From Rubrimonas cliftonensis (GTDB lineage: Bacteria > Pseudomonadota > Alphaproteobacteria > Rhodobacterales > Rhodobacteraceae): 64,000 bases of DNA. Of the stretch, positions 59,563-64,000 are shown piece by piece. A model generated the notes under the pieces. It was given only the letters and a program-made list of their open reading frames with translations. It did no database searches and was not told the origin of the DNA. Positions within the stretch are counted from its first letter, which is position 1. Every line of letters starts with the position of its first letter. The translations under genes were made by a program, and so were the position numbers. The DNA lies in NCBI RefSeq assembly GCF_900107585.1, contig NZ_FNQM01000013.1:1-64000 (forward strand), read 5' to 3'.

Positions 59563-60138
59563 ATGGTCGTTCTGAACCGGATCTACACGCGCACCGGAGA
59601 CGCAGGCGAAACCGCCCTCGGCGATGGCATGCGCGTGGCGAAGTTCTCGCTGAGGGTCGACGCCTACGGAACGGTGGACGAGACCAACGCCGTCATCGGC
59701 CTCGCACGGCTCCATGCCGAGGGCGACATGGACGCGGCGCTCGGGCGCATCCAGAACGACCTGTTCGATCTCGGCGCTGATCTCTGCACGCCGGACCGCG
59801 GCAAGGATGACGAGGCGGAGTATCCTCCGCTTCGGATGGTCGAGAGCCAGGTCGAACGCCTCGAACGTGAGATTGACGCCATGAACGGCGCGCTTCAGCC
59901 TCTGAGGAGCTTCATTCTGCCAGGCGGTTCGCCGCTGGCGGCGCATCTGCACATGTGCCGCACCGTGTCGCGCAGGGCGGAGCGGCTGGTCACTGCGCTG
60001 TCGGCTCAAGAAGTCGTCGGTGGCGCGGCCTGTCGCTACGTCAACCGTCTCTCGGACTGGTTCTTCGTCGCCGGCCGCATCGCCAACGACAATGGCGCAG
60101 ACGACGTGCTCTGGGTTCCGGGAGCAACCCGCGGCTGA
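59563..60138 (+). CDS. Cob(I)alamin adenosyltransferase, PduO type
   Basis: A 191-aa enzyme that transfers the adenosyl group of ATP to Co(I) cobalamin. The N-terminal ATP loop is RIYTRTGDAGETALGDG, DETNAVIGLAR follows, and the cobalamin/ATP face ends with CRYVNRLSDWFFVAGRI. ATG 59563 has GGAGG 8 nt upstream inside the end of the preceding gene, so translation is coupled. Confidence 0.95.
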   Translation: MVVLNRIYTRTGDAGETALGDGMRVAKFSLRVDAYGTVDETNAVIGLARLHAEGDMDAALGRIQNDLFDLGADLCTPDRGKDDEAEYPPLRMVESQVERLEREIDAMNGALQPLRSFILPGGSPLAAHLHMCRTVSRRAERLVTALSAQEVVGGAACRYVNRLSDWFFVAGRIANDNGADDVLWVPGATRG

Positions 60139-60147
60139 TGGCCCCGC

Positions 60148-60324
60148 TCAGCGCTCGCGCCGCGAGAGATGTGCCAAGCCGCAGAGCGCGCCAAGCCCGC
60201 TGAGCCCGGCAAGCATCTGGCTGGACGCCGCGCCGATCAGAAAGGCTGGGTCAATGAGCGGAGCCGCGCTCACACTGAACGCGACTCCGGCCACGATCAC
60301 GATAGCAACGGCACCCTGGATCAT
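60148..60324 (-). CDS. Small membrane protein of unknown function
   Basis: A 58-aa product with two hydrophobic stretches (AVAIVIVAGVAFSV and MLAGLSGLGALCGLAHL) and a basic end (SRRER). ATG 60324 has GGAG 8 nt upstream. The frame stays open further upstream, but that part is not membrane-like. It converges on the adenosyltransferase gene with 9 bp between them. Without relatives at hand it is only moderately supported. Confidence 0.5.
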   Translation of the reverse strand: MIQGAVAIVIVAGVAFSVSAAPLIDPAFLIGAASSQMLAGLSGLGALCGLAHLSRRER

Positions 60325-60579
60325 CGCTTCAACTCCACGCCTACGCGAAATGTGATGCCGCACTGCAGCGAATGCCTCAAGTGAATTATCGATGACCTTG
60401 CAGCCAACCCGGGCAAAATCGGCGCATGGAAGGGGATGCACGCCATCATGGCGCCGACTGCCTCAAATTTGTTTCCCGGCTGAACCGGTTCCGGCTCACT
60501 TCTCGCCGTGATGCGGTGGAGACGCTAGACAGTTCGGCGTGTGACGCGGCGATTGATTCGATTGCAGGAGGCTCGATCC

Positions 60580-61341
60580 ATGAAGGTGCTCGTCCCCGTT
60601 AAACGGGTGATTGACTACAACGTGAAGGTTCGCGTGAAGGCGGACGGCAGCGGCGTGGATCTCGCCAACGTCAAGATGTCGATGAATCCCTTCGATGAAA
60701 TCGCCGTCGAGGAGGCCATTCGCCTGCGCGAGGCCGGCCATGCGACTGAGATCGTCGCGGTCTCCATCGGCGTCAGGCAGGCGCAGGAGACGCTGCGCAC
60801 GGCGCTCGCCATGGGCGCCGACCGCGCGATCCTGATCGAGGCGGCCGCGACGGTGGAGACCGACATCGAACCGCTGGCCGTCGCCAAGCTGCTCGCGAAG
60901 GTGGTCGCGGACGAGGCGCCAGGTCTCGTCCTGATGGGAAAACAGGCCATCGACAACGACATGAACGCCACCGGCCAGATGCTGAGCGCGCTGCTCGGCT
61001 GGGCGCAGGCGACCTACGCCTCCAAGCTCGAGATCGAGGACGGCGCAGCGGTCGTGACGCGAGAAGTCGACGGCGGCCTCCAGACCATCCGCGTCAAGAC
61101 GCCCGCGGTCGTGACGGTGGACCTTCGCCTGAACGAGCCGCGCTACGCGTCGCTGCCCAACATCATGAAGGCGAAGAAGAAGCCGCTCGACGTCAAAACG
61201 CCGGCCGACTATGGCGTGGACGTCTCGCCCCGGCTCAGCATCAGGACCGTCACCGAGCCGCCAGTGCGGCAGGCCGGCGTGAAGGTCGGCTCGGTCGATG
61301 AACTCGTCGAGAAACTCAGGAACGAAGCGGGGGTGATCTGA
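60580..61341 (+). CDS. etfB: Electron transfer flavoprotein subunit beta
   Basis: A 253-aa AMP-binding subunit of [20 protein letters not shown] is the canonical start, [11 protein letters not shown] and [23 protein letters not shown] the AMP-site region, and [13 protein letters not shown] the recognition loop for partner dehydrogenases. CAGGAGG lies 8 nt before the ATG. etfA follows after 2 bp. ETF collects electrons from acyl-CoA and related dehydrogenases and hands them to ETF-ubiquinone oxidoreductase. Confidence 0.97.
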   Translation: MKVLVPVKRVIDYNVKVRVKADGSGVDLANVKMSMNPFDEIAVEEAIRLREAGHATEIVAVSIGVRQAQETLRTALAMGADRAILIEAAATVETDIEPLAVAKLLAKVVADEAPGLVLMGKQAIDNDMNATGQMLSALLGWAQATYASKLEIEDGAAVVTREVDGGLQTIRVKTPAVVTVDLRLNEPRYASLPNIMKAKKKPLDVKTPADYGVDVSPRLSIRTVTEPPVRQAGVKVGSVDELVEKLRNEAGVI

Positions 61342-61343
61342 CC

Positions 61344-62276
61344 ATGGCCGTTCTTCTGATCGCAGAAATGTCCGGCTCGGATCTAGCCGCCGACGCCACC
61401 GCGAAGGCGCTGACCGCCGCCAAGGCCATGGGCGGCGACGTCCACATCCTCGTGGCGGGCGAAGGCTGCGCCGGCGCGGCCGAAGCCGCCGCCAAACTCG
61501 ACGGCGCGGCGAGGGTGCTGTGCGCCGACGCGCGGGCCTTCGCTCATTCGCTGGCGGAGCCGATCGCTGATCTCGTGGTCTCGCTGGCCGGCGCCTACGA
61601 ACACATCGTCGCACCCGCCACGGTGCAGGGCAAGAACGTGTGCCCGCGCATCGCGGCGCTGCTGGACGTCATGGTGATCACGGACATCTCGGAGGTGAAA
61701 GGTCCCGACACCTTCGTGCGCCCGATCTACGCCGGCAACGCCTTCCAGGAAGTGACGAGCGCGGACGCCAAGAAGGTCGTCACTGTGCGCACCTCGACGT
61801 TCGAGGTCGCAGGCGCGCAGGCGGCCGCGCCGGTCGAGGCCGTCGCCGCGCCCGCCGATACGGGGCTCTCCTCATGGGTCGAGGACACGGTCGCCGCGTC
61901 CGACCGCCCCGAGCTGACTTCGGCGAAGGTGATCGTCTCCGGCGGCCGCGCCATCGGCTCGAAGGAGAACTTCGCGATCATCGAGAAGGTCGCCGACAAG
62001 CTGGGCGCCGCCATCGGCGCAAGCCGCGCCGCGGTCGACTCGGGCTACGCGCCGAACGACTGGCAGGTCGGCCAGACCGGCAAGGTCGTCGCGCCGGACC
62101 TCTACATCGCCATCGGCATCTCCGGCGCGATCCAGCACCTCGCCGGCATGAAGGACAGCAAGGTGATCGTCGCGATCAACAAGGACGAGGAGGCGCCGAT
62201 CTTCCAGGTCGCCGACTACGGGCTCGTCGCCGACCTGTTCGACGCCGTGCCGGAGCTCGAGGAGAAGCTCGGCTGA
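61344..62276 (+). CDS. etfA: Electron transfer flavoprotein subunit alpha
   Basis: A 310-aa FAD-binding subunit. The C-terminal domain holds [60 protein letters not shown] and [18 protein letters not shown], which surround FAD. An Ala-rich linker (about 155-170) joins the domains. Its last 61 bp overlap the end of the convergent MFS gene. Confidence 0.97.
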   Translation: MAVLLIAEMSGSDLAADATAKALTAAKAMGGDVHILVAGEGCAGAAEAAAKLDGAARVLCADARAFAHSLAEPIADLVVSLAGAYEHIVAPATVQGKNVCPRIAALLDVMVITDISEVKGPDTFVRPIYAGNAFQEVTSADAKKVVTVRTSTFEVAGAQAAAPVEAVAAPADTGLSSWVEDTVAASDRPELTSAKVIVSGGRAIGSKENFAIIEKVADKLGAAIGASRAAVDSGYAPNDWQVGQTGKVVAPDLYIAIGISGAIQHLAGMKDSKVIVAINKDEEAPIFQVADYGLVADLFDAVPELEEKLG

Positions 62277-63490
62277 GGCGCCATGGCCGCGCGGATGCGC
62301 GCGGCCACCGCCCAGTAGAAAAGGCAGGTTCCGGCGCCCCAGAGCGAGAGCGCCGCGAACTGCGCCTCCACCCCCACGCCGAGGTCGATGAGCGCGCCGG
62401 TCGCGCCGGGCCCGAGCGCGGTCGCGAACACCATCATCGCCACCGCAACGCCGCGAATCGCCCCGATGTGCCGCGTTCCGTAGACCTCAGGCCATAGCGC
62501 GCCGATCACCGCCACCGCCGCGCCCTGCGTCGCGCCGAGCAGCGCAAAGCCGACGAACGCGGCGGCCGGCGCGTCCCACAGGCCGATAAGCGCCACGCCG
62601 AGCGCCAGAGGCGCCTGGTAGAGCGGCAGGAGACGCCGCGCGCTGAAACGGTCCACCGCCCATGCCGCCACGAAGCTCATCGCGATCGTCGCCACGGAGT
62701 AGAACGGGAAGGCCGCCGCCACGGTCGTCAGGCTCCAGCCCTTCACCGTGGAGAGGTGCGCGCCGTGGAAGAACACCGCGGTGCCGATGAACGGCGGCGC
62801 GAGCAGGCCCGGCGTCAAAGCCCAGAAAGTCCAATGTCGCAGCGCCTCGCCGCGGGTCCAGTGCCGACCCATCATGCCGGGCGCGCTCTCGGTCTCGGCC
62901 AGCTGGCGCGGCGTACGCTCTCGGCCCAGCAGCCACAGCACCGGCGGGATCAGCGCGATGAGCAGCGCCGCGGCCGCCAGCCAGACGCCCCGCCAGCCGA
63001 TGAGGCCGGTCAGCGCGACGGCGGTGATCGGCAGCAGCGCCTCGCCCAGCGAGAAGCCCATGGCAGCCAGCGCCACCGCGCGGCCGCGCTGCGCGCTGAA
63101 CCACCGCCCCATCGCGGTGAAGGCGAGATGGCTGCAATAGCCCTGCCCCAGAAAGCGCAGGCAGAAGATCAGGCAGCCCAGCGCCACGGCGCCGCCGACG
63201 AACGCCATGCCGACGCAGGCGCCCGCCAGGCCCGCGAAGACGCAGGCCGCAAGCGCCCGGATGCGGAAGCGGTCGGCGAGAAAGCCCGTCGAGGTCAGCA
63301 GCGCGGCGGAGGCGACCGTGCCGAGCGTATAGACGCCGCCCCACTCGCCGTGGCTGAGATCGAGCTCTGCGCGCAGCGCCGGCCCCGACAGCGCGATGAA
63401 GAATGTCTGCCCGAAGCTCGAGGCGAAGGTCAGCACGCCGCCGGCCGCGAGCCAGCGCGCGTTCTGGCGCATGAAACCCAGTGTTCGCAT
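62216..63490 (-). CDS. Major facilitator superfamily transporter
   Basis: A 424-aa transporter with twelve predicted helices. [13 protein letters not shown] is the loop 2-3 motif and [15 protein letters not shown] its equivalent in the second half. It resembles monocarboxylate or oxalate/formate-type MFS carriers, but the substrate is unknown. ATG 63490 is used; GTG 63493 directly before it and ATG 63472 are alternatives, and no strong ribosome site is seen. The last 20 residues (Ser-rich) are encoded antisense to etfA and are probably an accidental extension. Confidence 0.88.
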   Translation of the reverse strand: MRTLGFMRQNARWLAAGGVLTFASSFGQTFFIALSGPALRAELDLSHGEWGGVYTLGTVASAALLTSTGFLADRFRIRALAACVFAGLAGACVGMAFVGGAVALGCLIFCLRFLGQGYCSHLAFTAMGRWFSAQRGRAVALAAMGFSLGEALLPITAVALTGLIGWRGVWLAAAALLIALIPPVLWLLGRERTPRQLAETESAPGMMGRHWTRGEALRHWTFWALTPGLLAPPFIGTAVFFHGAHLSTVKGWSLTTVAAAFPFYSVATIAMSFVAAWAVDRFSARRLLPLYQAPLALGVALIGLWDAPAAAFVGFALLGATQGAAVAVIGALWPEVYGTRHIGAIRGVAVAMMVFATALGPGATGALIDLGVGVEAQFAALSLWGAGTCLFYWAVAARIRAAMAPQPSFSSSSGTASNRSATSP

Positions 63491-63620
63491 CACCCAGCGT
63501 TAGCGCCGCGGGGCCCGGCGCGCCAGCGGGCCGCTTGCATAGAAGGCTTGCGCGGGCGTATCAGGCGATCGATGGAATTGGTCGATGCGGGATCGGCCGG
63601 GCGGGTTTGGGAGCAGGCGC

Positions 63621-64000
63621 ATGGAAAAGTTCGAAACGCTGACCGGGGTCGCCGCGCCCCTGCCGCAAATCAACGTCGACACCGACATGATCATCCCCAA
63701 GCAGTTCCTGAAGACCATCAAGCGCACCGGCCTCGGCAAGAACCTGTTCGACGAGATGCGCTACCGGGCCGACGGCTCCGAGAACCCCGACTTCGTGCTG
63801 AACAAGCCGGCCTATCGCGAGGCGAAGATCCTCGTGGCGGGGGAGAACTTCGGCTGCGGCTCCTCTCGCGAACATGCGCCCTGGGCGATCCTCGATTTCG
63901 GCATCCGCTGCGTGATCGCGACGAGCTTCGCCGACATCTTCTTCAACAACTGCTTCAAGAACGGCATCCTCGCGATTGCGCTGCCGCAGGAGCAGATCGA
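63621..64000 (+). CDS. leuD: 3-isopropylmalate dehydratase small subunit (partial)
   Basis: The first 126 codons are present; the gene runs off the window. [25 protein letters not shown] is the LeuD start, and [17 protein letters not shown] with the following [17 protein letters not shown] is the swivel-domain signature. With LeuC it isomerises 2- and 3-isopropylmalate in leucine synthesis. GGGAG lies about 8 nt before ATG 63621. It is divergent from the MFS gene. leuC is not in the window. Confidence 0.95.
   Translation, partial: MEKFETLTGVAAPLPQINVDTDMIIPKQFLKTIKRTGLGKNLFDEMRYRADGSENPDFVLNKPAYREAKILVAGENFGCGSSREHAPWAILDFGIRCVIATSFADIFFNNCFKNGILAIALPQEQI

Noticed and set aside
60139-60579. 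Riboswitch before etfB or after the cobalamin adenosyltransferase gene
   Set aside because: No cobalamin-riboswitch box or other recognisable aptamer core was seen; the adenosyltransferase is coupled to the small gene upstream.

Overview
The window is very G+C-rich chromosomal DNA from an alphaproteobacterium, most likely Rhodobacterales or a close relative. The evidence is the 2-oxoglutarate dehydrogenase/succinyl-CoA ligase block laid out as sucC-x-sucD-DUF805-sucA-sucB-VOC-MAPEG-lpd, the two-helix small protein followed by a PduO-type cobalamin adenosyltransferase and etfBA, and the small-type PurS/PurQ/PurL system. No species assignment is possible from sequence reading alone.

Layout. 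(1) 1-5134: the tRNA-proximal end of an integrated element. It holds a hairpin-rich non-coding stretch, an overlapping pair of genes (a PemK/MazF-like protein and an unknown partner), an AT-rich membrane-anchored unknown gene, and a 762-aa tyrosine recombinase whose ATG touches the 3' CCA of a tRNA-Gln(CUG) gene. The far end of the element lies outside the window. (2) 5352-7154: lepA with a terminator. (3) 7199-25606: about 18 kb of uptake and C-N hydrolysis genes. They comprise a Dpp-type ABC importer with an amidase and an aldehyde dehydrogenase, a divergent M20 deacylase, a sensor kinase, a polar amino-acid-type ABC importer, a D-carbamoylase-like hydrolase, a LysR regulator and a Pht5-like protein. 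(4) 26061-34660: recJ, purL, purQ and purS, with a tandem-repeat TPR gene and an EamA exporter between purL and purQ. (5) 34796-40598: a periplasmic unknown, glgB, an EEP-family phosphatase/nuclease and a multicopper oxidase. (6) 40718-50687: the TCA-cycle block. (7) 50813-57098: flavin reductase, a copper P-type ATPase behind a CueR-type promoter, and a tripartite tricarboxylate transporter. (8) 57120-64000: DUF1194 protein, gloA, thyX, a small membrane protein, cobalamin adenosyltransferase, etfBA, an MFS transporter and the start of leuD.

How the genes work together. The 18-kb region looks like two parallel scavenging routes for amide-, acyl- or carbamoyl-blocked amino compounds: each importer sits beside a hydrolase that could unblock what it imports. 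The TCA block supplies both subunits of succinyl-CoA ligase and all three components of the 2-oxoglutarate dehydrogenase complex. EtfAB would pass electrons from flavin dehydrogenases onward. Copper handling is represented by the P-type ATPase and, distantly, the multicopper oxidase.

The points most worth following up are the island end with its hairpin cluster and gene pair, a nested stem-loop upstream of recJ, the amidase with a coupled small protein, the hydrolase-importer pairings, the expanding 141-bp TPR array, and the MerR-type copA promoter with no regulator in the window.
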